A stretch of DNA of 37,355 nt, taken from contig JBMNRC010000027.1 in NCBI GenBank assembly GCA_050944455.1, forward strand, positions 1 through 37,355. Reading direction: 5' to 3'. This document shows, in pieces, positions 22,196 to 29,560 of the stretch. The notes beneath the pieces are model-generated. The model did not search any database and was not told the origin of the DNA. It saw only the letters and a program-made list of their open reading frames with translations. This DNA comes from Anthropogastromicrobium sp050944455. Its GTDB lineage: Bacteria; Bacillota; Clostridia; Lachnospirales; Lachnospiraceae. Every line of letters begins with the position of its first letter. Positions within the stretch are counted from its first letter, which is position 1. The translations under genes were made by a program, and so were the position numbers.

Positions 22196-23725
22196 ATGAT
22201 ACATCAGTATAAAATGAATGGCCGCAACATTGTCCTCGACGTCAACAGCGCGAGCGTCCACGTCACCGACGACCTCGCCTATGACGGCATCGCGCTGATC
22301 GACTCCGGGCTGGACCGGGAGGCCGCCGCGAAAAAACTCCGGGAAAAGCACCCGGAAGCGTCCCCGCAGGACGTCGCCGATGTCTTTGACGATATAGAGG
22401 AGCTGACCCGGGCGGGGAAGCTGTTCACGGAAGATCCGTATGAAAACCGTCTGCCCAATCTGAAGGAACGCAATCCGGTGGTGAAAGCGCTCTGCCTTCT
22501 GGTGGCGCACACCTGCAACCTCAACTGCTCCTACTGCTTTGCCTCGCAGGGCAGGTTTAAGGGAAAAACCGGTCTGATGACCTTTGAGACAGGGAAACGC
22601 GCGCTGGACTATCTGGTTGAGCACTCCGGGACGAGGCGCAACCTGGAAGTCGATTTCTTCGGAGGCGAGCCGCTGGTCAATTTTGACGTGTGCCGGCAGC
22701 TCGTGGCGTACGCGAGGAGCATTGAAAAGGAAAAGAACAAGAATTTCCGCTTTACGCTGACCACCAACGGGGTGAACCTGACGGACGAGGTTATTGAGTG
22801 GGCCAACCGCGAATGCTACAATGTTGTTCTGAGCCTCGACGGCCGCAGGGAAGTCAACGACCGTTTCCGCGTGGACGCCGCCGGCCACGGCAGCTACGAC
22901 AGGATTGTCCCGAATTTTCAGCGCTTTGTGGTAAAACGCGGCAGCCGCAGCTATTATATGCGCGGAACGTTCACGCATTATAATACGGATTTCACGAAAG
23001 ATATCTTCCACATGGCGGATGACCTGGGTTTTTCGGAGCTGTCCATGGAGCCGGTCGTCACGTCGGCTGACGACCCGTGCCGCCTGACGGAGGAAGACCT
23101 TCCGGTTCTGTACGAACAGTACGAAATCCTGGCTAAGGACATGCTCCGCCGCGAGCGGGACGGAAAACCGATCACCTTTTACCATTACATGATCGATCTT
23201 CAGCACGGGCCGTGCATCTACAAGCGGATTTCCGGCTGCGGGTCCGGCACCGAGTATATGGCCGTCACCGCCTGGGGGGATCTGTATCCCTGCCATCAGT
23301 TCGTCGGCGACCCTGCCTATAAGCTGGGAAACGTGTGGGACGGCGTGACCAGCACGGCGCTCCGGGATGAGTTCAAAACCTGCAATGTCTACTCCCGCCC
23401 CGAGTGCCGGGAGTGCTGGGCAAGGCTGTACTGCGCCGGCGGATGCGCCGCGAACGCGCTTCACGCCACCGGCGATATCCACGGGGTTTATGAGTACGGC
23501 TGCAGGCTTTTCAGAAAGCGCATCGAGTGCGCTCTCATGATGAAGGTGTGCGAAGCGGAGGAGGGCCTGGCTTCCTCGGAAGGCATGATCAGCAGCTGCG
23601 GGACGGACGCGGAGGCGTGCGGAAGGGACACTGCCGCGGCAGGCGCTGGGGCGGACGGAGATTCTCCCGCGGCTGAAACCTGCGGCGACTGCCCGGATGT
23701 GCGGGATCTGTTTATGCGGCGCTGA
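22196..23725 (+). CDS. SCIFF maturase, radical SAM/SPASM thioether-forming enzyme
   Basis: Installs the thioether in the SCIFF precursor encoded just upstream. Residues 1-80 form the RiPP-recognition-type N terminus. The radical SAM cluster motif is CNLNCSYC (C107, C111, C114), followed by the GGEP motif (FFGGEPL). The SPASM/auxiliary-cluster region has the CGSGTEYMAVTAWGDLYPCHQF segment and CRECWARLYCAGGCAAN with a final YEYGC, all as in the TIGR03974-type family. At 509 residues it exceeds the usual 450 or so; the extra 55 residues are Gly/Ala/Asp-rich with several additional cysteines (SSCG, EACG, ETCGDC). The ribosome binding site is weak (AGGGCAGAGA). Confidence 0.94.
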   Translation: MIHQYKMNGRNIVLDVNSASVHVTDDLAYDGIALIDSGLDREAAAKKLREKHPEASPQDVADVFDDIEELTRAGKLFTEDPYENRLPNLKERNPVVKALCLLVAHTCNLNCSYCFASQGRFKGKTGLMTFETGKRALDYLVEHSGTRRNLEVDFFGGEPLVNFDVCRQLVAYARSIEKEKNKNFRFTLTTNGVNLTDEVIEWANRECYNVVLSLDGRREVNDRFRVDAAGHGSYDRIVPNFQRFVVKRGSRSYYMRGTFTHYNTDFTKDIFHMADDLGFSELSMEPVVTSADDPCRLTEEDLPVLYEQYEILAKDMLRRERDGKPITFYHYMIDLQHGPCIYKRISGCGSGTEYMAVTAWGDLYPCHQFVGDPAYKLGNVWDGVTSTALRDEFKTCNVYSRPECRECWARLYCAGGCAANALHATGDIHGVYEYGCRLFRKRIECALMMKVCEAEEGLASSEGMISSCGTDAEACGRDTAAAGAGADGDSPAAETCGDCPDVRDLFMRR

Positions 23726-23769
23726 AAAGAGCCTGTGTCAAAGCACCCCTGAGAAACGCTCAGAAAACG

Positions 23770-23900
23770 TTCCTGAAAAGAAGTCCGCGCGGATGTATTC
23801 CTGGAAAGGAGTCCGCGCAGAATCGTTCCCGCAGACGCGTTCCTGAAAAGAAGTCCGCGCAGAATCGTTCCCGCTGACGTGTTCCTGAAAAAGACACCCG
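23770..23900. repeat. 42-bp tandem repeat array upstream of the DnaD gene
   Basis: Units starting with TTCCTGRAAARRAGTCCGCGC occur at 23770 (28 bases, shortened), 23798 (42), 23840 (42) and 23882 (truncated to about 18). The two full units differ at a handful of positions. A diverged further copy may precede them (ctgagaaacgctcagaaaac). The array fills most of the 23726-23930 gap. A weak TAAAAT box precedes the next gene and its start is preceded by AAAGG. Confidence 0.85.
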
Positions 23901-23930
23901 AAAGCGTTGTAAAATCGCGGAAAGGAAAAA

Positions 23931-25496
23931 ATGTCCATCCTTCGGCTTGAAAACCATGGGGAGCCGGATATTTTGCCGGTTCCCGGAATTTTTATCGATT
24001 ATTATCTTCCGGCGGCGTCCGGCCAGGATATCAAGGTGTTTCTGTATCTTCTGCGCATGGCGCAGAAGGAGACGTCCGTCTCGACGGGAAAACTGGCCAG
24101 CGACCTGGATATCTCCGAACAGAACGTGCTCGATTCCCTGGACAGCTGGCAGGAGACCGGCCTTCTGCACCTGAAAAAGGATTCCATCGGCCAGGTGGAA
24201 GCAATTGAGTTTCTGAATATTGAGAAGGCCGCCGAGCAGGATCGGGGCGGTTTCAGCGGCGGCGCGGAAGATACGGATGCGCCTGCCGTTTCCAGAGCGG
24301 GGGAGGCGGGGACGGCTCTGCCGTCAGCCGCGGCGGCGGATTTTTCGCCGTCACAGCCCGCTGGGCAGCCCGGCGGCATGAAGGAGAAGCTCCGCCTGCC
24401 GGATGCGGAATACGAAAAGATCAGAAACGATCCCGGTTTTGTCGGCGAAGTCTATATGATGCAGAATACGCTGGGCAGAATGCCGTCGGAAGACGAGCAG
24501 CGCCGGCTTGCCGGATACTACCGGTATTTCGGGGGAAAAACCAGTCCGCTGGAACAGGCGATGGACGCTGCCGCCCGGGAGGCGGACGGAACAGCCCCCT
24601 CTTTTGAAAGTATCGAAAAAATCATTGCGGAGAAGGCTCTGGGATCAGCCGGAGGATCTGAACCTCCGCAGAGCGGGGGCACAGGGAGAGTCATGCCGGA
24701 AGAGGCCGGCGCCGCGTCCGGCGGCGCGGATTCCACCGTGGCCGCCCCGGCGTTGGAAAAAACTCAGCCGGCTTCCGTCAGAACGCCGAGAGCCCTGACC
24801 GCCGGGGACGAAGCAAGCCTGTCGAACGATCCGGAATTTACCGGCGTTACGGTCATGGCTGAGCAGATGCAGGGCCATCCGGCTTCCGGGGCGGACCTGG
24901 AAAAACTCAGCTACTGGTATGTCAACTTTGGCCGCTCCAGCAGAATCATGGAGGAGCTGATTGATTACTGCGTCACCGCGTGCTATCCCCGAAAGCCTGT
25001 GATCGGCTACCTGGACAAAGTCGCCCGCACCTGGTTTGAGAACGGGATCACAACCGCGCAGGACGGCTGGAACCTCACTGAAGGACACAATCATATTGTC
25101 GGGATGGTCCTGAAGGCGTTCGGATTCGGCCCGCGCAACCGCCGGGATATCAATGAGGCGGAGGAAAAGATGATTGAACGCTGGACAAAAGAGTGGAACA
25201 TGTCCCCCGAGCTGATCCAGATGGCCTGCGAGCGCACGGCCGCCGCGACCAGCAAAAACCAGTTTTCCTACGCCAACGCGATTCTTTCCCGATGGCACCA
25301 GAGCGGCATTTCCACACCGGAGGACGTGCAGAAGGATGACGAAGCGCATTTCGCGGCGAACGGCAATGACAACGGCGCCGCGGCGAGGAACAAGCTGTCG
25401 AAGAGCGCCCAGCGCGCTCACAATTTCGAGGAGCGCAACACTGATTATGACGCCGCGATCCTGGAACAGATCAGGCAGCAGCATCAGAAATCCTGA
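23931..25496 (+). CDS. DnaD-domain replication initiation protein
   Basis: A primosomal protein of the DnaD/DnaB (Firmicutes) family that helps remodel origin DNA and recruit the helicase loader. Residues 1-105 form a winged-helix region (ASGQDIKVFLYLLRMAQ, LDISEQNVLDSLDSWQETGLL). An Ala/Gly/Pro-rich linker follows. A DnaB_2/DnaD-like helical segment lies at about 160-235 (NDPGFVGEVYMMQNTLGRMPSEDEQRR...), a second linker at 235-290, then the better conserved copy (SNDPEFTGVTVMAEQM through YLDKVARTWFENGI) and a further helical repeat ending with NAILSRWHQSGI, a DnaD signature. So two or three DnaD-type repeats are present in 521 residues, longer than B. subtilis DnaD (232). The dnaI-like gene follows by 76 bases. 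Confidence 0.87.
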   Translation: MSILRLENHGEPDILPVPGIFIDYYLPAASGQDIKVFLYLLRMAQKETSVSTGKLASDLDISEQNVLDSLDSWQETGLLHLKKDSIGQVEAIEFLNIEKAAEQDRGGFSGGAEDTDAPAVSRAGEAGTALPSAAAADFSPSQPAGQPGGMKEKLRLPDAEYEKIRNDPGFVGEVYMMQNTLGRMPSEDEQRRLAGYYRYFGGKTSPLEQAMDAAAREADGTAPSFESIEKIIAEKALGSAGGSEPPQSGGTGRVMPEEAGAASGGADSTVAAPALEKTQPASVRTPRALTAGDEASLSNDPEFTGVTVMAEQMQGHPASGADLEKLSYWYVNFGRSSRIMEELIDYCVTACYPRKPVIGYLDKVARTWFENGITTAQDGWNLTEGHNHIVGMVLKAFGFGPRNRRDINEAEEKMIERWTKEWNMSPELIQMACERTAAATSKNQFSYANAILSRWHQSGISTPEDVQKDDEAHFAANGNDNGAAARNKLSKSAQRAHNFEERNTDYDAAILEQIRQQHQKS

Positions 25497-25572
25497 GTGA
25501 TAACAGTTACAGTAAATCCGGAGGAATACCATCGGAACCCGGACAGGATTCCGCGGGGAAAGGAGAGCGGCC

Positions 25573-26580
25573 ATGTCTCTGACAAACGCGCAGTATAACG
25601 AGCTGATGCGCGCCTACGACGCGCGGCGTATCCGGAATGAGAACGCCCGGGACGCGCGGGTGGAGAAAATTTACAGCAGATATCCGCAGCTGAGGCAGCT
25701 GGAGCAGCAGATTCAGACTGCGCACGGGGAACTGGCGCACACGGCGGTTTCCGCCGGGATAAACTCAGACGCCGTGAAACAGGCCCGGCAGAAAGTCACG
25801 GAGCTGAGGAACGCGCGGAAGAAGATGCTCCGGGATTACGGCATCCGGCCGGAAGAATTTGAAGTGCAGTACACCTGCAGCGACTGTAAGGATACCGGGT
25901 ATATCGGGAGCGAGAAATGCCACTGCCTGAAACAGGCTGAGATTGAGCTTCTTTATTCCCAGTCCAACCTGAGAAAAATCCTGGAGGAGGAGAATTTCGG
26001 CACCTTTTCGCTGGAATACTATTCGGAGGAGATCAACCCGGTGATTCAATGCAGCAACCGGGAGTATATGAGCGAGGTTTTCAGCGAGTGCCGGGAGTAC
26101 GCGCAGAATTACCGGCCGGGGGACGCCAGCCTGCTGTTCACCGGGAACACGGGAGTCGGGAAAACCTTCCTGACGCACTGCATCGCCAAAGAAGTCCTGG
26201 ATCGCGGCTGTTCGGTCATGTACATCACCGCGGTGGAGCTTTTCGACCTTCTCGCCCGCCGGTTCAGCTTCGGGCGCGAAACGGAGAATGTGCTGGACTC
26301 CGAGTACGTCATGAACTGTGACATGCTGATCATCGACGACCTCGGGTCCGAGACAACGGTGCAGCCGTCGGTCAGCCAGTTTTTCTACTGCCTCAACGGG
26401 CGGCTGAACGCCGGGCGCACCACCATTATCTCCACCAATCTCTCGGTCAGCGGCCTGCGGGAAGTGTATACCGAGCGGATTTCCTCCAGGATTATCAGCA
26501 GTTTCAAAATTTATCCGCTGTACGGATCGGATATCCGTTTTCTTAAAAAGTTCGGAAAACCGAAAACGGACAGGCAGTAA
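25573..26580 (+). CDS. DnaI/DnaC-like replicative helicase loader ATPase
   Basis: An AAA+ ATPase that delivers the hexameric replicative helicase to DNA. The N-terminal half (1-120) is helical and ends with a zinc module, CSDC-x10-CHC (C102, C105, C116, C118), as in DnaI. The ATPase domain has Walker A GNTGVGKT (191-198), Walker B LIIDDLGSE (about 253-261), sensor I IISTNLS and a C-terminal arginine-finger region TERISSRI. Its 335 residues match the family (about 310-330). The start has AAAGGAG 8 bases upstream. Pairing with the DnaD-domain gene just before it argues for a chromosomal initiation pair rather than a phage origin, because the pair is intact and GC-rich like its surroundings. Confidence 0.9.
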   Translation: MSLTNAQYNELMRAYDARRIRNENARDARVEKIYSRYPQLRQLEQQIQTAHGELAHTAVSAGINSDAVKQARQKVTELRNARKKMLRDYGIRPEEFEVQYTCSDCKDTGYIGSEKCHCLKQAEIELLYSQSNLRKILEEENFGTFSLEYYSEEINPVIQCSNREYMSEVFSECREYAQNYRPGDASLLFTGNTGVGKTFLTHCIAKEVLDRGCSVMYITAVELFDLLARRFSFGRETENVLDSEYVMNCDMLIIDDLGSETTVQPSVSQFFYCLNGRLNAGRTTIISTNLSVSGLREVYTERISSRIISSFKIYPLYGSDIRFLKKFGKPKTDRQ

Positions 26581-26644
26581 AATGCCAGGCGGCAAAGGCC
26601 AGATGTCCGGACGCGGCAGAATCCGGACGCGGAAAAAACAGAGA

Positions 26645-26675
26645 AAAGCCCGGCTGGCTGCCGGGCTGTCTTATA
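26645..26675 (+). terminator. possible terminator after the helicase loader gene
   Basis: AGCCCGGC / GCCGGGCT (26647-26654, 26660-26667) with a 5-base loop and a poor T tract (GTCTTA). A-rich sequence precedes it. Confidence 0.5.
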
Positions 26676-26713
26676 CCCTGTCTTGATCGCAGGAGCAGAG
26701 GAGGTACTGACTG

Positions 26714-27916
26714 ATGAAGTACGATTTCGATACGGTCATCGACCGCACAGGAAAAGATTCCATTGCCGTTGAGCAGATTCCGGTGGAGAACGCCCCGGTG
26801 CGCGAAGGCGTCAGCCGCATCCCCATGTGGGTAGCGGACATGAATTTCGCGACGGTGCCCGATATTCCTGAGATGCTGGCGGAGCGGGCAAAGCATCCGC
26901 TGTACGGGTATTTTTCACCGAGAAAAGAGTACACCGACGCCATTCTCACCTGGCAGAAAAAGAGAAACGGCCTTGACCTGACGGCCGATGACATTCTGTA
27001 CCAGAACGGCGTCCTGGGCGGCCTGGCCACGGCGGTGCGGGCCTTTACGGCTCCGGGCGACGGGATCCTCCTGCACAGCCCCTGCTATATCGGATTTCTT
27101 CACACGCTTGAGCAGTACGCGGACCGCAGGATGGTTTTCTCCCCGCTGGTCCGCGACGGGCAGGGCGTCTGGCGCATGGATTTCGCCGACATGGAGAAAA
27201 AGATCCGCGGCAGCCGCGTTACCTGCATGGTATTCTGCTCTCCGCACAACCCGACCGGCCGCGTGTGGGAGCGCGGTGAAATTGAGCAGGCGATGGAGCT
27301 CTGCGCGAAATATGACCTTACGGTAGTCTCCGATGAAATCTGGTCGGACCTGATCCTGCCCGGGAATCATCACACGCCGACCGCGGGCGTCTCCGCGGAC
27401 GCCGCCGGCCGCACTATCGCGATGTACGCGCCGTCAAAAACCTTCAACCTGGCTGGCCTGGTCGGATCCTACAGCGTCGTCCGCGATCCGGGGAGACGCG
27501 CAAAGATGAAGCAGACCGCCGACCTGACGATGTACAACTCCATGAACCTTCTGTCCATGTACGCCCTGATCGGGGGATATTCCGGACACGGGGCGGAGTG
27601 GGTGGATGAGCTCACCCAGGTGATCCTGCGCAATGTCGAGGAGACGCTGGCGTTCTTCGCGAAGGCCGCTCCGGAGATCCGGATCGCGAAGCCGCAGGGA
27701 ACCTACATGCTTTATCTGGACTGCGGGGAGTGGTGCGCGAAGCATAAAACCGATATCGAAAAACTGCTGAAGGCCGGCATTTACGAGGGCGTGATCTGGC
27801 AGGACGGAAGGCCTTTCCGGATGCCGGATACCATCCGGATGAACCTGGCGCTTCCGAAGGCGCTTCTGGACGAGGCGCTGGCGCGGCTCGGCAGGGTTTT
27901 CGCGGAGTTCGGGTGA
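26714..27916 (+). CDS. PLP-dependent aminotransferase, MalY/PatB type (putative cystathionine beta-lyase)
   Basis: A fold type I PLP enzyme of the MalY/PatB subgroup, which usually cleaves cystathionine or other C-S bonds to give homocysteine or thiols, pyruvate and ammonia. Features are the N-terminal MWVADMNF motif (38-45, usually MWVADMDF), YGYFSPR, SPHNPTGRVW (166-175), SDEIWSDL (206-213), and the PLP Schiff-base lysine in APSKTFNLAG (Lys242). The conserved C-terminal Arg is likely in TIRMNLALP. 400 residues, full length. GAGGAGG lies about 9 bases before the ATG. No neighbouring methionine or cysteine genes fix the substrate, so lyase versus transaminase activity remains open. Confidence 0.86.
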   Translation: MKYDFDTVIDRTGKDSIAVEQIPVENAPVREGVSRIPMWVADMNFATVPDIPEMLAERAKHPLYGYFSPRKEYTDAILTWQKKRNGLDLTADDILYQNGVLGGLATAVRAFTAPGDGILLHSPCYIGFLHTLEQYADRRMVFSPLVRDGQGVWRMDFADMEKKIRGSRVTCMVFCSPHNPTGRVWERGEIEQAMELCAKYDLTVVSDEIWSDLILPGNHHTPTAGVSADAAGRTIAMYAPSKTFNLAGLVGSYSVVRDPGRRAKMKQTADLTMYNSMNLLSMYALIGGYSGHGAEWVDELTQVILRNVEETLAFFAKAAPEIRIAKPQGTYMLYLDCGEWCAKHKTDIEKLLKAGIYEGVIWQDGRPFRMPDTIRMNLALPKALLDEALARLGRVFAEFG

Positions 27917-28316
27917 GCGGAAACGCGAGGTCACGGCCGCCGTGTCTGCCGCGGATGCGGACCAGGCCGCGGGCGCCGGGGGCAATAACCATCGGGCTGC
28001 CGCGCCTGAGGCAGAAACGGATCAGCCTGCCGCGGGAAAAACCTGACCCTTCCGGGCGGCGGAAGCCGGACGAAATCCGGAAATCGGACGGAAACCGGAA
28101 GAGGGTGGGAGCAGGAACAGGTGCCAGGAGACCGGAACGACAGTAAATTTTGTCAGGATATGGACGCTTCGCCCATGTTGACACCCCGGGAAATTCTGTT
28201 ACGATTTATCTGAGCCGCGGGAGTACGTCAGAAAAGTGCGTCAGAGAAATAACCGGGGACGAGGAAAAGGAACGCGGACGCCCGGTATCCGGGAACGTTC
28301 CGACGGGAGATCAGAC
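27917..28316 (+). promoter_or_regulatory. intergenic region with promoter of the GNAT gene
   Basis: The first 230 bases are very GC-rich, with no supportable gene and no terminator. A promoter is seen at TTGACA (28178-28183), a 16-base spacer and TACGAT (28200-28205), giving a leader of about 105 bases before the GNAT start. A hairpin-like CGGTATCCGGGAACGTTCCG lies in the leader. Confidence 0.55.
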
Positions 28317-28793
28317 ATGGATATCAGAATCAGAAGAGCGCAGGAAAAGGATATTCCGAGAATTGAGGAGCTGCTCACGCAGGTCAACATGGTGCACCAT
28401 AACGCGCGCCCGGATCTGTTCAACGGCCCGACGCAGAAATACAGCGCGGAGGAGCTGAAGAAGATCCTTCCGGATGACAGCCGCCCGGTTTTCGCGGCTG
28501 TGGACGAAAATGATGTTCTGGAGGGATATGTCTTCTGCATCGTCCAGCATCCGGCGGACACCCGCCTGAATGTCGATCATCTCACGCTGTACATTGACGA
28601 TCTGTGCGTCGACGAGAAGGTGAGAGGCCTGCACATCGGCCGCAGGCTCTACGATTACTGCGTGGATTACGCGAAAAAGAACGGCTTTTATAATATCACG
28701 CTTCACGTGTGGAACGGGAATGACAGCGCAGCGAAGTTTTATGAATCCTGCGGCCTGACTCCGCAGTACACCTGCCTGGAGCATATTCTGTAA
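28317..28793 (+). CDS. GNAT family N-acetyltransferase
   Basis: 158 residues with the GNAT fold. The acetyl-CoA-binding motif A is VDEKVRGLHIGRRL, whose R-G-L-H-I-G (103-108) fits the R/Q-x-x-G-x-G/A loop with Ile in place of the usual third position Gly/Ala neighbour. Motif B follows as ITLHVWNGNDSAAKFYESCGL, including the Tyr that often acts as general acid. The N terminus (DIRIRRAQEKDIPRIEELL) is the normal first strand and helix. The ATG at 28317 is chosen because the protein starts right at the domain; an earlier ATG at 28236 would add an Arg/Gly-rich extension. GGGAG lies about 8 bases upstream. The acceptor (small molecule, protein N terminus or antibiotic) cannot be told. Confidence 0.87.
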   Translation: MDIRIRRAQEKDIPRIEELLTQVNMVHHNARPDLFNGPTQKYSAEELKKILPDDSRPVFAAVDENDVLEGYVFCIVQHPADTRLNVDHLTLYIDDLCVDEKVRGLHIGRRLYDYCVDYAKKNGFYNITLHVWNGNDSAAKFYESCGLTPQYTCLEHIL

Positions 28794-28806
28794 GGATAAG
28801 CGGGCT

Positions 28807-29415
28807 ATGTGCGGAAGATTTTATGTGGATGACGACCTTGCGGACGAGGTTGAGGAGATGTTTCCCGCGGCGAGACGCAGCGGAGTCTGCAAAGCCTCCG
28901 CGCACGACGTGGTTCCCTCGCAGGAAACTCCCGTGCTGATGCGGGACCCGGATTCCGCGGCCGGACGGCAGGAGCCTTCCGGCCTTCTGTTTACGCCCCG
29001 CGTTTTCGGTTTCCGCGGATATCAGGGCAAATCCCTGCTGATCAACGCCAGGGCGGAGACGGCGGCGCAGAAGCCGGCTTTCAGGGATTCCCTGAGGCAA
29101 TCCCGCTGCGTGATTCCGGTATCCGCGTTTTACGAGTTCAGTCCCGACAAAGAAAAGGTTGAGTTCCGGCTCGGAAAGGGAGTTTTCTTTCTGGCGGGCT
29201 GCGTGCGGGACGACCGCTTTGTCATTCTCACCACCGCGCCGAACGCTTCGGTGTCGCCGGTGCACAACCGCATGCCGGTGATCGTCAGCCGGGAGGATGT
29301 GTGCGAGTGGATTCTGTCCCCGGACATTCCCGGGAGGCTGCTGACGCGGGAGATGCCGCTGCTTTCCGTGCACAGGGAATATGAGCAGCTCTCCTTTGAT
29401 CTGCCTATGAATTGA
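28807..29415 (+). CDS. SRAP domain protein (YedK/HMCES-like, abasic-site DNA-protein crosslinker)
   Basis: A family that covalently traps abasic sites in single-stranded DNA through its N-terminal cysteine and protects forks. Cys2 follows the initiator Met (MCGRF), which is removed in known members. Other active-site elements are Asn80 in INARAET, Glu110 in SAFYEF and His153 in VHNRMPV. At 202 residues it is slightly short of the usual 220-230. It starts 13 bases after the GNAT gene, with TAAGGATAAGCGGG before the ATG, so the two are probably cotranscribed. The usual tryptophan in the early P-x-W-G region is replaced by FTPRVFGFRG. Confidence 0.9.
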   Translation: MCGRFYVDDDLADEVEEMFPAARRSGVCKASAHDVVPSQETPVLMRDPDSAAGRQEPSGLLFTPRVFGFRGYQGKSLLINARAETAAQKPAFRDSLRQSRCVIPVSAFYEFSPDKEKVEFRLGKGVFFLAGCVRDDRFVILTTAPNASVSPVHNRMPVIVSREDVCEWILSPDIPGRLLTREMPLLSVHREYEQLSFDLPMN

Positions 29416-29428
29416 TCTGAGATAAACA

Positions 29429-29517
29429 TGCCGCGGCAGTTCTTCTGCTCAGCTGATGAACTGATGCGCGGCAATCATGCGGCAGCCATGCCGCAGCAGT
29501 TCCCCTTTGTTCTGCTG
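29429..29517 (+). promoter_or_regulatory. hairpin cluster ahead of ilvBN
   Basis: Three stems in 90 bases: TGCCGCG-GCAGTTC with GAACTG-CGCGGCA (29429-29473), TGCGGCA/TGCCGCA (29478-29495), and CAGCAG/CTGCTG (29494-29517), which overlaps the second. The overlap allows alternative folding. Two imperfect copies of an 'atgccgc(g/a)gcagttc...ctgatgaa' segment are present. No T tract follows, no T-box core was found, and there is no Leu/Val/Ile-rich leader peptide. A GATAAT box at 29532 could be the ilvB promoter -10. Confidence 0.4.
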
Positions 29518-29560
29518 ATGAATGGATATGAGATAATTTTTCCGCAGGAGGATATCGGAT

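Noticed and set aside
23770..23900. CRISPR array
   Set aside because: Whole 42-bp units are repeated head to tail with no variable spacers.
27913..28146. 77-codon Arg-rich frame after the aminotransferase
   Set aside because: The GTG start overlaps the previous stop without a ribosome binding site, composition is GC-driven, and nothing resembles a known protein.
29416..29560. T-box riboswitch for ilvBN
   Set aside because: No AGGGTGGNACCGCG core, specifier loop or antiterminator pairing could be found.
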